Positions 1-6,276 of a stretch of DNA of 36,489 nt are shown piece by piece; position 1 is the first letter of the stretch, and each line of letters starts with the position of its first letter. The position numbers were made by a program, and so were the translations under genes. Under the pieces are notes generated by a model. It was not told the DNA's origin. It did not search any database and worked only from the letters and a program-made list of their open reading frames with translations. The DNA comes from Flavobacteriales bacterium (GTDB taxonomy: Bacteria > Bacteroidota > Bacteroidia > Flavobacteriales > BACL11): NCBI GenBank assembly GCA_002705205.1, contig PAHP01000014.1, positions 1 through 36,489 of the forward strand, read 5' to 3'.

Positions 1-210
1 ATCAGGTTCTGGATCAGGTTCTGGCTCTGGATCAGGTTCTGGATCAGGTTCTGCTTCTGGTTCTGCTTCTGGTTCTGGATCAGATTCTGGCTCTGGATCA
101 GGTTCTGCTTCTGGTTCTGCTTCTGGTTCTGCTTCTGGTTCTGGATCAGGTTCTGGCTCAGGTTCTGCTTCTGGTTCTGGCTCAGGTTCTGGCTCAGAAT
201 CTGGCTCAGG
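1..210. repeat. Low-complexity 6-/12-bp tandem repeat coding for Glu-Pro/Glu-Ala dipeptides
   Basis: The plus strand reads as variants of ggttct, ggatca, gcttct and ggctca in tandem, for example ggttctgcttct units repeated head to tail at about 50-75 and 105-140. On the minus strand these are in-frame GAA-CCA, GAA-GCA and GAT-CCA codon pairs in ftsY, so the period of 6 is set by a dipeptide. The array continues beyond base 1, so its full length is unknown. Near-identical units make it prone to slippage and to assembly collapse. Confidence 0.95.
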
Positions 211-309
211 ATTTGTATCTATCTCTACTTTTTCTTTCTCTAATAATTCTTTTTCTTTCTTACCTTCTTCCTTCTTAAATAAACCCTTTATCTTATCAAA
301 TATACCCAT
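1..309 (-). CDS. ftsY: Signal recognition particle receptor FtsY, N-terminal part (runs off left edge)
   Basis: Only the first 103 codons are present and there is no stop before the window edge. The protein starts [20 protein letters not shown], an amphipathic basic start of the type found in FtsY, the GTPase that receives SRP-ribosome complexes at the inner membrane. From about residue 34 it becomes an almost pure Glu-Pro/Glu-Ala/Asp-Pro chain, taken to be the acidic A-domain. The NG GTPase domain is not in view, so the identification rests on the N-terminal helix, the acidic linker and the position directly after rpmG and DUF4295, which is the usual Bacteroidota order. No Shine-Dalgarno sequence or clear TAnnTTTG box precedes it, and a terminator-like hairpin lies 26 bases upstream, so expression probably depends on readthrough from the rpmG transcript. 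An unrelated acidic protein is possible but less likely. Confidence 0.8.
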   Translation of the reverse strand, partial: MGIFDKIKGLFKKEEGKKEKELLEKEKVEIDTNPEPDSEPEPEPEPEAEPEPEPDPEPEAEPEAEPEAEPDPEPESDPEPEAEPEAEPDPEPDPEPEPDPEPD

Positions 310-334
310 AATTTCGTGTTTTTTATAAATAAAA

Positions 335-365
335 AAAGCTTCTCTCAAAAATAGAAAGAAGCTTT
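335..365 (-). terminator. Rho-independent terminator between DUF4295 and ftsY
   Basis: Arms 335-346 and 354-365 pair over 12 positions around a 7-base loop. Read on the minus strand, the one non-Watson-Crick position is a G-U wobble (it would be A-C on the plus strand), and the hairpin is followed by a T-rich run (TTTTATTT). Both points indicate a minus-strand terminator. It lies after DUF4295 and before ftsY, so it could partly attenuate transcription into ftsY. Confidence 0.75.
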
Positions 366-386
366 GAATTTATATATAATAATATA

Positions 387-539
387 TTATTTTTTTGCAA
401 AGAATTCTTGCACCTTACCTTTTGGCACAATTTCACTTCTAAAAGAATAGGATCCTTTCTCAGTTTTCACTAATTTTATTGCTTTAGTAAAAGCTTTCGC
501 TCCTTTTTTCTGTAATGATGCTACTGTCTTTTTTGCCAT
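387..539 (-). CDS. DUF4295 family small basic protein
   Basis: This frame encodes a 50-residue lysine-rich protein starting MAKKTVASLQKKGAKAFTKA and ending FFAKK. The size, basic charge, MAKK start and position immediately downstream of rpmG (6-base gap) and upstream of ftsY match the DUF4295 proteins that accompany L33 across Bacteroidota. Its function is not known to me; the ribosomal neighbours and composition suggest a ribosome- or RNA-associated role, which is inference. It has no promoter of its own and is presumably co-transcribed with rpmG from the box at 752-759. A hairpin terminator follows its stop. Confidence 0.88.
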   Translation of the reverse strand: MAKKTVASLQKKGAKAFTKAIKLVKTEKGSYSFRSEIVPKGKVQEFFAKK

Positions 540-545
540 GTCTTA

Positions 546-728
546 TTATTTAATTTCTTTATGAATGGTCATTTTTTTCAAGATTGGATTAAATTTCTTT
601 AACTCCATCCTATCTGGTGTATTCTTCTTGTTTTTTGTTGTAATATAACGAGAAGTCCCTGGCTTTCCACTTGCCTTATGCTCAGTACATTCTAAAATAA
701 CTTGAACTCTATTTCCTTTTTTTGCCAT
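546..728 (-). CDS. rpmG: 50S ribosomal protein L33
   Basis: This 60-residue protein starts [18 protein letters not shown] and has the L33 core with [21 protein letters not shown]33 is a small protein of the large ribosomal subunit near the E site. Only one cysteine is present (in LECTEH), so this is the zinc-independent form without the paired CxxC knuckles. It is transcribed from a TAAATTTG box at 759-752 and followed by DUF4295 after 6 bases. In related genomes rpmB lies directly upstream; here a lipoprotein gene and an M1 peptidase gene lie between them. Confidence 0.96.
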   Translation of the reverse strand: MAKKGNRVQVILECTEHKASGKPGTSRYITTKNKKNTPDRMELKKFNPILKKMTIHKEIK

Positions 729-751
729 CTCTATAAAAATTTATTGGGCTG

Positions 752-759
752 CAAATTTA
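752..759 (-). promoter_or_regulatory. TAnnTTTG -7 box for rpmG
   Basis: The minus strand reads TAAATTTG here, with a TTTG at 786-783 that could serve as the -33 element (23-base spacer). The box continues as TTTGCAGCCCAA, the same 12 bases found after the rpmB box. The rpmG start is 23 bases downstream of the box. Confidence 0.75.
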
Positions 760-786
760 ACTAAAAAATCTAAACAGTTATACAAA

Positions 787-2436
787 TCATTGCTTTTTAA
801 TTTCTATAAAAAACAAGTCATCTCTTATCTGAAAACTATACCTATCAAAACTGCCTAAATCTAACTCTTTAACCTCAATATTTGGATAAATCCAAAAATC
901 TTCTTTTCCAGTATTAATTAGTATAGGCATATCAAAATTCTCAATAGCATTCCAATTATAAACTAAAGTTGTATTTCTTCCATTCTTCTGTAAGCTATAC
1001 TGAAATTCTGGAACATCTTTATTTTTTAAATATTGATCAAAGAAATTATTGAAATCTTTACCTGTGTGCTTATTTATATAATCAATAATCTCTTGACCAT
1101 CAACCGTCCTATAGCTAAATTCTGTCGAAATCCCTTTAATAATATCAAACCAAAGCTTATCGTCAGATATTAAATTCCTAAGCGTGTGAAGCATTAAAGA
1201 TCCTTTAAAATACATATCTCCACTACTTCCTGATTTATTCACATGATAAGGTCCAATAACTGCCTTATCATTTCTAACAAGTTTTTTTTGATTATTAACA
1301 TAACTTAACATAGCATCATAGCCATAAATACACTCGACATATAGTGCCTCAGAATAAGTGCAAAAACCTTCATGCACCCACATATCTGCTATATCATTAG
1401 TTGTAATTGAGTTTCCCCACCATTCATGCCCACTCTCATGAATAATAATAAAATCAAAATCAAGACCATCTATATGAGATTTATTACCATGATATCCTTC
1501 TAAATAATCATTCCCGTATGCAATTGCAGATTGATGTTCCATTCCTAAATATGGCGTTTCAACAAGAGCATAACCATCATTCCAGAATGGATATTTTCCA
1601 AAATAGCTCTCAAAACACCCCATCATTGGCTTTACTTGTTTAAAGTGTTCTTTTGCTTTCTCAAGACTATTACCTAAGACATAATAATCAAGTTGCAAAG
1701 TATCTCCTGATGATATATAATTGTCAGAAAAATGCACGTAATTTCCAATATTTAATGTGACATTATAATTATTTATTGGATATGAAACAAACCATTCGCT
1801 TACATTCATCCAGCAATTAAAATGTCTATTCCACTCAGATGTGTCTTTTCTTAAATCTCCATTAGAAATAATCTTTAATGGATAACGAGCAGCAACTTTT
1901 ATACGCATACTATCTGGCTCATCTGACTGATGATCTTTACATGGCCACCACACACTAGATCCTAAACCCTGGCAAGACACACCTATCCAAGGATCACCAT
2001 TATCATCCTTTTTCCAAGAAAAACCACCGTCCCAAGGAGCATTTATAGCTTCTCTTGGATATCCTCCATACCATATTTTTACAGATAAATTTTCTCCATT
2101 TTTTATCTCACGATTAAAATATATATACACTGCATCAAACTCTCTAGTAAATTCTAGTTTATCGCCCTCAAACTCAACAAGCATAAGTTCCATATTAGCA
2201 GCCAAATCGACTTGAAATAAATTAAAATCAGATAAAGCGGTAAAATAAATTGTATTTGTTGAGGTTTCAATTGACTTTTCTTGCTCATCAATTACAACAT
2301 TCAAATCATAAAATGTCACATCGTAGCAACTTCTAATAGAAGTAAGGTTTCCCCTTAGACTATCTTTCCTAGAATGCTCTTGAGAATACATTACTAAAGA
2401 AGTAAGAACACTAATAATTAACGCATATCTTCTCAT
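787..2436 (-). CDS. M1 family metallopeptidase, exported
   Basis: This is a 549-residue protein with a signal peptide (MRRYALIISVLTSLVMYSQE) and the gluzincin zinc site: HESGH at 333-337 with the third ligand Glu at 356 in WVHEGF. A GMEHQ stretch at 298-302 replaces the GxMEN substrate loop typical of M1 aminopeptidases. The family removes N-terminal residues from peptides; this one probably acts in the periplasm or at the cell surface on peptide nutrients. It has the M1 N-terminal beta domain and catalytic domain and lacks the long C-terminal helical domain, as many bacterial M1 members do. The start is fixed by a TAGCTTTG box only 5 bases upstream, giving a nearly leaderless mRNA. The gene sits inside the ribosomal cluster rpmB-rpmG, which is unusual. 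Confidence 0.92.
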   Translation of the reverse strand: MRRYALIISVLTSLVMYSQEHSRKDSLRGNLTSIRSCYDVTFYDLNVVIDEQEKSIETSTNTIYFTALSDFNLFQVDLAANMELMLVEFEGDKLEFTREFDAVYIYFNREIKNGENLSVKIWYGGYPREAINAPWDGGFSWKKDDNGDPWIGVSCQGLGSSVWWPCKDHQSDEPDSMRIKVAARYPLKIISNGDLRKDTSEWNRHFNCWMNVSEWFVSYPINNYNVTLNIGNYVHFSDNYISSGDTLQLDYYVLGNSLEKAKEHFKQVKPMMGCFESYFGKYPFWNDGYALVETPYLGMEHQSAIAYGNDYLEGYHGNKSHIDGLDFDFIIIHESGHEWWGNSITTNDIADMWVHEGFCTYSEALYVECIYGYDAMLSYVNNQKKLVRNDKAVIGPYHVNKSGSSGDMYFKGSLMLHTLRNLISDDKLWFDIIKGISTEFSYRTVDGQEIIDYINKHTGKDFNNFFDQYLKNKDVPEFQYSLQKNGRNTTLVYNWNAIENFDMPILINTGKEDFWIYPNIEVKELDLGSFDRYSFQIRDDLFFIEIKKQ

Positions 2437-2441
2437 TATAG

Positions 2442-2449
2442 CAAAGCTA
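2442..2449 (-). promoter_or_regulatory. TAnnTTTG -7 box, near-leaderless, for the M1 peptidase
   Basis: The minus strand reads TAGCTTTG, ending 5 bases before the ATG at 2436. With the usual distance from this box to the transcription start, the mRNA would begin at or next to the start codon. Confidence 0.65.
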
Positions 2450-2478
2450 TTTTATAAATGATTGAAATTAACTAATTC

Positions 2479-3108
2479 TTATCTAGTAAATTCAATCTGA
2501 CAATCTGATGATTGAGGAGTTCCAAAAATGTCAAAAGTCATTGTCAAAGTTAAATTACCGTTCGAATCTGTATAAATGGTCCCAGAACCTGTTATAGTAA
2601 CATCAATTTCTCCAAAAGTTCCACTAGGGTCAAATTCACTTGTGTCAAAGGAGATTTGCTGACCATCTTGAATTGTGACTGTTCCATCAATTGCTATATC
2701 TGCCAACACTTCATTTTCCATAATATCCATAGACACTACATTATTTCCTTCTCCACTAATCTCGATCTGATCAGGAAACATCTCAGTAATGGAAATAGTT
2801 TCCTCAAAAATAAAAGGAATACCAATAGTAAGAGAATCACAAATTGTATTAATATCCCAAGATCCAAGTGCTATATCATATGCAAAAATACAACTCCCAT
2901 CTGAAGTATTTACACTTGGATTATAATTCATAGCCAAGGAGTTCATGCATCCTAATAAAGTGCAAGACCCATCATCTTCTTCAGCATCAGAATCATAGTT
3001 AGTAGCTAAAGGATTAGTACATCCTTCTATTTTTTCTTTTTTACAAGAAGAGACAACAAAAAGGATAAGAATTAAACTTATTGCTAATAATCTGAATGAA
3101 TTTTTCAT
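2479..3108 (-). CDS. Putative lipoprotein with two GCTNP...DDGSC repeats
   Basis: The start is placed at the ATG at 3108, giving 209 residues, because a good lipoprotein signal begins there (MKNSFRLLAISLILILFVVSSC, lipobox VSSC); the upstream extension would read through a promoter and a terminator hairpin. After the lipidated Cys come two tandem repeats of about 24 residues: GCTNPLATNYDSDAEEDDGSC, then GCMNSLAMNYNPSVNTSDGSC. This GCxxPxAxNYxxxxxxDDGSC motif is frequent in surface proteins of marine Bacteroidota; its Asp-rich loop and paired Cys suggest a small disulphide or calcium-binding unit (inference). The rest (about 75-209) is rich in beta-type, Thr/Asp/Gly residues and I do not recognise it. 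It is likely an outer-membrane or surface lipoprotein. It lies between rpmB and the M1 gene. Confidence 0.85.
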   Translation of the reverse strand: MKNSFRLLAISLILILFVVSSCKKEKIEGCTNPLATNYDSDAEEDDGSCTLLGCMNSLAMNYNPSVNTSDGSCIFAYDIALGSWDINTICDSLTIGIPFIFEETISITEMFPDQIEISGEGNNVVSMDIMENEVLADIAIDGTVTIQDGQQISFDTSEFDPSGTFGEIDVTITGSGTIYTDSNGNLTLTMTFDIFGTPQSSDCQIEFTR

Positions 3109-3132
3109 AATATATTTTTTAGTTATAAATAA

Positions 3133-3161
3133 AAAAGTTGCAATCAAAGATAGCAACTTTT
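3133..3161 (-). terminator. rpmB terminator, with a promoter box in its loop
   Basis: Perfect 9-bp arms (3133-3141 and 3153-3161) flank an 11-base loop. On the minus strand the stem is followed by a T-run (TTTTTTATTT), so it terminates rpmB transcription. The loop reads TATCTTTG on the minus strand, a -7 box for the downstream lipoprotein gene. Confidence 0.72.
3145..3152 (-). promoter_or_regulatory. TAnnTTTG -7 box for the lipoprotein gene
   Basis: The minus strand reads TATCTTTG 36 bases upstream of the ATG at 3108. It is entirely inside the loop of the rpmB terminator hairpin. No clear -33 TTG is seen at the usual distance. Confidence 0.55.
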
Positions 3162-3189
3162 ATATAAATCGTTATTCAGTGTGTATAAT

Positions 3190-3429
3190 TCACACTAATG
3201 TATTTCCATTTGCCTTAGCCTCAGCTAGAACAGCAGCAATCCCTTTCTTGTCAATTGTCCTGATTGCATTTGCAGACACTTTTAGGATTACAGTCTCTCC
3301 TGTTTCAGGAACATAAAACTTTTTAGTTTGTAAGTTAGGATAAAACTTTCTCTTATTCTTATTGTTCGCATGAGAAACATTGTTCCCCACCATTACTTTC
3401 TTACCTGTTATTTGACAAATTCTTGACAT
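3190..3429 (-). CDS. rpmB: 50S ribosomal protein L28
   Basis: This 79-residue protein starts [24 protein letters not shown], the L28 signature, and ends in the usual Ala-rich tail. L28 is a large-subunit protein needed late in 50S assembly. A strong TATATTTG box lies at 3458-3451, and unusually for this genome the ATG is preceded by AAGGAG at Shine-Dalgarno distance. Its leader shares TTTGCAGCCCAA with that of rpmG. A perfect hairpin terminator follows 28 bases after the stop, separating it from the lipoprotein gene. Confidence 0.97.
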   Translation of the reverse strand: MSRICQITGKKVMVGNNVSHANNKNKRKFYPNLQTKKFYVPETGETVILKVSANAIRTIDKKGIAAVLAEAKANGNTLV

Positions 3430-3450
3430 ATCTCCTTAATTTTTGGGCTG

Positions 3451-3458
3451 CAAATATA
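3451..3458 (-). promoter_or_regulatory. TAnnTTTG -7 box for rpmB
   Basis: The minus strand reads TATATTTG and continues GCAGCCCAA. The rpmB ATG follows 21 bases after the box, with AAGGAG just before it. Confidence 0.78.
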
Positions 3459-3489
3459 CAATCAATAATAAATAAATCTAACTTTATTA

Positions 3490-3960
3490 TTACTTTTTTA
3501 TTTCATCTATCAGGAACTCTATAGCCTTAATAGTCGCCTGACTAGCAATATATTCCCTTTCTCCACTAAAGAAAAACCGCCTTGAGCTTATTTTCTTTTT
3601 TGCTGCAATTGAAATAAAGACTGTTCCTACAGGGTTTATCTTAGTGCCTCCATTTGGCCCAGCATAACCACTAGTAGCTACTGAAAAATCTGACTGGAAT
3701 TTAAGCAAACTATTTGCTGCCATTTTCTCTACCACCTCAGTGGATACTTCACCCTTGTTATTAATTAAATTTTCAGAAATATCTAATAGATCAGTTTTAA
3801 TAGAATTCTGATATGCAACAACCCCTCCTTTAAAATACACAGAACTACCAGAAATAGTAGTAATATTTGAGGCAATTAATCCTGAGGTACAACTTTCGGC
3901 AGTTGAAATAGAAATACCTCGTTCAACACACAAATCGTGTAATTCTAAAAGAAGTTTCAT
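3490..3960 (-). CDS. CinA family nicotinamide-nucleotide amidase (PncC-type, C-terminal domain only)
   Basis: This 156-residue protein has the CinA C-terminal domain: STAESCTSGLIAS at about 19-31 (the family's catalytic Ser region), VAYQNSIK, and TSGYAGPNGGTKINPVGTVFI. The domain deamidates nicotinamide mononucleotide to nicotinate mononucleotide in NAD recycling. Many Bacteroidota carry a roughly 400-residue CinA with an N-terminal MoaB-like domain at this position before rpmB; here only the amidase remains, and no MoaB-like sequence is fused upstream. Its ATG overlaps the stop of the USP gene (TAATG), so translation is probably coupled. An independent loss of the N-terminal domain is the simplest explanation. 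Confidence 0.9.
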   Translation of the reverse strand: MKLLLELHDLCVERGISISTAESCTSGLIASNITTISGSSVYFKGGVVAYQNSIKTDLLDISENLINNKGEVSTEVVEKMAANSLLKFQSDFSVATSGYAGPNGGTKINPVGTVFISIAAKKKISSRRFFFSGEREYIASQATIKAIEFLIDEIKK

Positions 3961-4835
3961 TAAAAACCAATTGTAGGTCCTGTAATATGTTTAGATTCTT
4001 TAGGCCTAATACTCATAACAGGTATTTTAGAATTATTGATAATATAACGAGCAGTTACACTAATATTATTTGACAAGCTAAGCTCTTCTTTCTTAGTCAT
4101 TATCATAATTAAATCTGCCTCAAACTTTTTCTCATAATCAAAGACAAAATCTCCAAGCGTTTGCTTCTTCTCTCCTTCAATAAGTTCAGCAGTACATCTA
4201 ACTCCAGCATCTTTAATAAATTGCTCTACTTGTTTAATATTCCTTGATAATTTATCTCTAACTTCATTATTATCTCTTAAAACTACGGAAACAATTCTAA
4301 CTGTCGCATCCCAATATCTTGCATATTCTAAAGCATAAGTAACCTTCTCTTTTGTTTGCTTCTCTAAATCAAGTGGTAAAATAATATTTTCACAACCATC
4401 TCTATGTTGCTTTCCTTTTATTGTAATTACAGGACACTTTGACAACCTTACAACTTTTTCTGCATTTGAACCAATAAATCTCTTTATACCTTCATCAGCA
4501 CCATTTGTTCCCATTACAATTAAATCAGCAGATATTATTCCTGCAACCTCATTGATTTGCTCATAAACTTTACCTTTAGCAACCATAGTATCAACATTAA
4601 CGCCATATCTCTTAGCATAGTCTAATCCAATTTCAGAGAGTTTTTCCTTTACCTTTACTTTTAATTCATCTGATTTATCATCTAGAAATAATGATTGAAT
4701 CATACTTTGTTCCTCAATAACCGAAAGCAGAACAACATCTGATCTTTTAATTTTTGCTAGATTAAATGCCTGACCTAGCGCTACTATTGACTGCTCAGAA
4801 AATCCAACAGGAACTAATATTTTACTTGCTGACAT
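3960..4835 (-). CDS. Tandem universal stress protein (two USP domains)
   Basis: This 291-residue cytosolic protein has two UspA folds. Domain 1 (about 1-141) starts SASKILVPVGFSEQS and keeps the ATP-binding signature (GTNGADEG, then RFIGSNAEKVVR). Domain 2 (about 147-280) starts ENIILPLDLE but its glycine signature is degraded (TKKEELSLSNNISV), so only the first domain is expected to bind nucleotide. USP proteins are induced by starvation or other stress; no specific partner can be named. It is transcribed from a TAATTTTG box at 4872-4865, divergent from the nucleoside phosphorylase gene, and overlaps the cinA-like gene by one base. Confidence 0.92.
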   Translation of the reverse strand: MSASKILVPVGFSEQSIVALGQAFNLAKIKRSDVVLLSVIEEQSMIQSLFLDDKSDELKVKVKEKLSEIGLDYAKRYGVNVDTMVAKGKVYEQINEVAGIISADLIVMGTNGADEGIKRFIGSNAEKVVRLSKCPVITIKGKQHRDGCENIILPLDLEKQTKEKVTYALEYARYWDATVRIVSVVLRDNNEVRDKLSRNIKQVEQFIKDAGVRCTAELIEGEKKQTLGDFVFDYEKKFEADLIMIMTKKEELSLSNNISVTARYIINNSKIPVMSIRPKESKHITGPTIGF

Positions 4836-4850
4836 ATACTATTTATTTAT

Positions 4851-4858
4851 TATGTTTG
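4851..4858 (+). promoter_or_regulatory. TAnnTTTG -7 box for the nucleoside phosphorylase gene
   Basis: The plus strand reads TATGTTTG, with TTG at 4826-4828 as a possible -33 element (22-base spacer). The ATG follows at 4882. The box is within 15 bases of the opposing box for the USP gene, so the two promoters overlap physically. Confidence 0.7.
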
Positions 4859-4864
4859 ACGCTG

Positions 4865-4872
4865 CAAAATTA
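4865..4872 (-). promoter_or_regulatory. TAnnTTTG -7 box for the USP-cinA transcript
   Basis: The minus strand reads TAATTTTG, continuing CAGCGTC. The USP ATG at 4835 lies 29 bases downstream. It faces the plus-strand promoter at 4851-4858. Confidence 0.68.
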
Positions 4873-4881
4873 CATATTTAG

Positions 4882-5772
4882 ATGAATATAATAGCAGAGA
4901 CAGAATTAATACTTACCCCTGAAAAAAAAATCTATCATCTTAATCTTTCAAAAGAAGAAATCTCTGATGACATTATACTAGTTGGGGACCCAGAAAGAGT
5001 TGATTTAATATCTAGTAAATTTGATGTAATCGAACATAAATCAAATAATAGAGAATTTATCACACATACAGGCACAATAAAAGGAAAGCGCATCACGGTA
5101 ATCTCTACAGGCATAGGAACAGATAATATTGATATTGTAATTAATGAATTAGATGCTCTTGTAAATATTGATTTTGAATCAAGAACTATAAATACTAAAA
5201 AGAAGTCTTTAAACCTTATAAGATTAGGGACTTCAGGAGCTTTGCAGAAAGACATTAAAGTAGACTCATTAATAGCATCCTCTTTTGGTTTGGGCCTTGA
5301 CAACATTGCTCACTTCTACTCAGATAATAATGTAATTATCAAAGAAATGGGAGTGCAATATCTTAATCATCTAGAGTGGCCAAGAAATTTCTCAGAGCCC
5401 TATTTTGTAAAAGCATCCGAAAAACTACTCTCAATATTTACTGATTTAAAGCAAGGAATTACGGCTACTGCACCAGGTTTTTATGCCCCCCAAGGAAGGT
5501 CCTTAAGACTCAAACCCTCAATAAAAAACTTGCATAAAAGAATGGCTAGTTTTAATTTTCAAGATCATCAAATAACCAACTTTGAAATGGAAACATCAGC
5601 TTTATACTTTTTAGGTCAAATGCTAGGACATAATACTCTAACTATATGTGCAATCATTGGTAACCGTTTTACAAAAAAGTATAGCAAGAATTACAATAAA
5701 ACTATTGACGGAATGATTGATTTGGTTCTTGAGAGACTAACTGTTACCGCAAAAAGCAATGAATCTGCTTGA
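4882..5772 (+). CDS. Nucleoside phosphorylase (uridine phosphorylase-like)
   Basis: This 296-residue protein has the PNP/UDP phosphorylase type 1 fold: ILVGDPERVDLIS (phosphate-binding N-terminal loop), STGIGTDNIDIVINELDAL, IRLGTSGALQ, and NFEMETSALYFLG, the ribose/base-binding Glu-Met-Glu motif. Such enzymes split nucleosides with phosphate to base and ribose 1-phosphate; the order of motifs is closest to uridine phosphorylase, but the base cannot be decided from sequence alone. The product is cytosolic. It is a single-gene unit with its own promoter, convergent with the thioesterase gene. Confidence 0.88.
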   Translation: MNIIAETELILTPEKKIYHLNLSKEEISDDIILVGDPERVDLISSKFDVIEHKSNNREFITHTGTIKGKRITVISTGIGTDNIDIVINELDALVNIDFESRTINTKKKSLNLIRLGTSGALQKDIKVDSLIASSFGLGLDNIAHFYSDNNVIIKEMGVQYLNHLEWPRNFSEPYFVKASEKLLSIFTDLKQGITATAPGFYAPQGRSLRLKPSIKNLHKRMASFNFQDHQITNFEMETSALYFLGQMLGHNTLTICAIIGNRFTKKYSKNYNKTIDGMIDLVLERLTVTAKSNESA

Positions 5773-5821
5773 AAATAACAGAGAAAAGAGTAGCCTAGAA
5801 AGTTACAGTCATCATTATTTA

Positions 5822-6229
5822 TTAAACTAATTTTTCTTTAAGCTTATTGACAACTATCTCTGGAGCAGAACACGGTTTTTTATTTTTTGTTTCTACAAAA
5901 ACTAGAATGACTTTCCCAGAGTTTAACAATTCTTTTTTCTGATTAAAAGTTTCGTAGTAAAATTCAATTCTAGCAGAAGGAAGTTCTTTTATTGTAGTTA
6001 TAATTGTTAATTCATCATCATAATAAGCTGCTTTTTTATAATTAATCTCAAAACTAACAACAGGCAGTGCAAACCCTTTCTCTTCCAATTCTCTATAAGA
6101 AATTCCTAATGATCGTAATAATTCTACCCTTCCCACTTCATAGTATTCAGCATATACACCATAATACACAAAGCCCATCTGATCAGTTTCTGCATACCTA
6201 ACTCTTAATTTTGTTTCAAAAGAATACAC
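5822..6229 (-). CDS. YbgC-like acyl-CoA thioesterase (4-hydroxybenzoyl-CoA thioesterase family)
   Basis: The protein is a single hotdog domain of about 135 residues: FETKLRVRYAETDQMGFVYYGVYAEYYEVGR at the N-terminus, with the catalytic Asp in AETDQMG (residue 16). It hydrolyses acyl-CoA thioesters. I place the start at the GTG at 6229 because the family begins a few residues before the RVRYAETD motif, and a near -7 box (TATTATTG) lies just upstream; a GTG at 6244 would add five residues. Related Bacteroidota often carry this gene next to dnaA and the phosphatase genes, as here. Confidence 0.88.
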   Translation of the reverse strand: MYSFETKLRVRYAETDQMGFVYYGVYAEYYEVGRVELLRSLGISYRELEEKGFALPVVSFEINYKKAAYYDDELTIITTIKELPSARIEFYYETFNQKKELLNSGKVILVFVETKNKKPCSAPEIVVNKLKEKLV

Positions 6230-6276
6230 ACTGCAATAATACACACAATATTTTTATTTGCTAATATTGTACTCTT

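Noticed and set aside
1-210. Tandem short repeats resembling a CRISPR or satellite array
   Set aside because: Units are 6-12 bases without spacers and stay in frame as Glu-Pro/Glu-Ala codons of an open frame with an FtsY-like start.
2656-2904. 82-residue plus-strand frame inside the lipoprotein gene
   Set aside because: The opposite strand has a lipobox and conserved repeats; this frame shows no signal.
4935-5306. 123-residue open frame antisense to the nucleoside phosphorylase
   Set aside because: Opposite conserved family motifs, with Ser/Ile-rich shadow composition and no promoter.
5773-5821. Bidirectional terminator between the nucleoside phosphorylase and thioesterase genes
   Set aside because: The 49-base convergent gap shows no convincing inverted repeat with a T-run.
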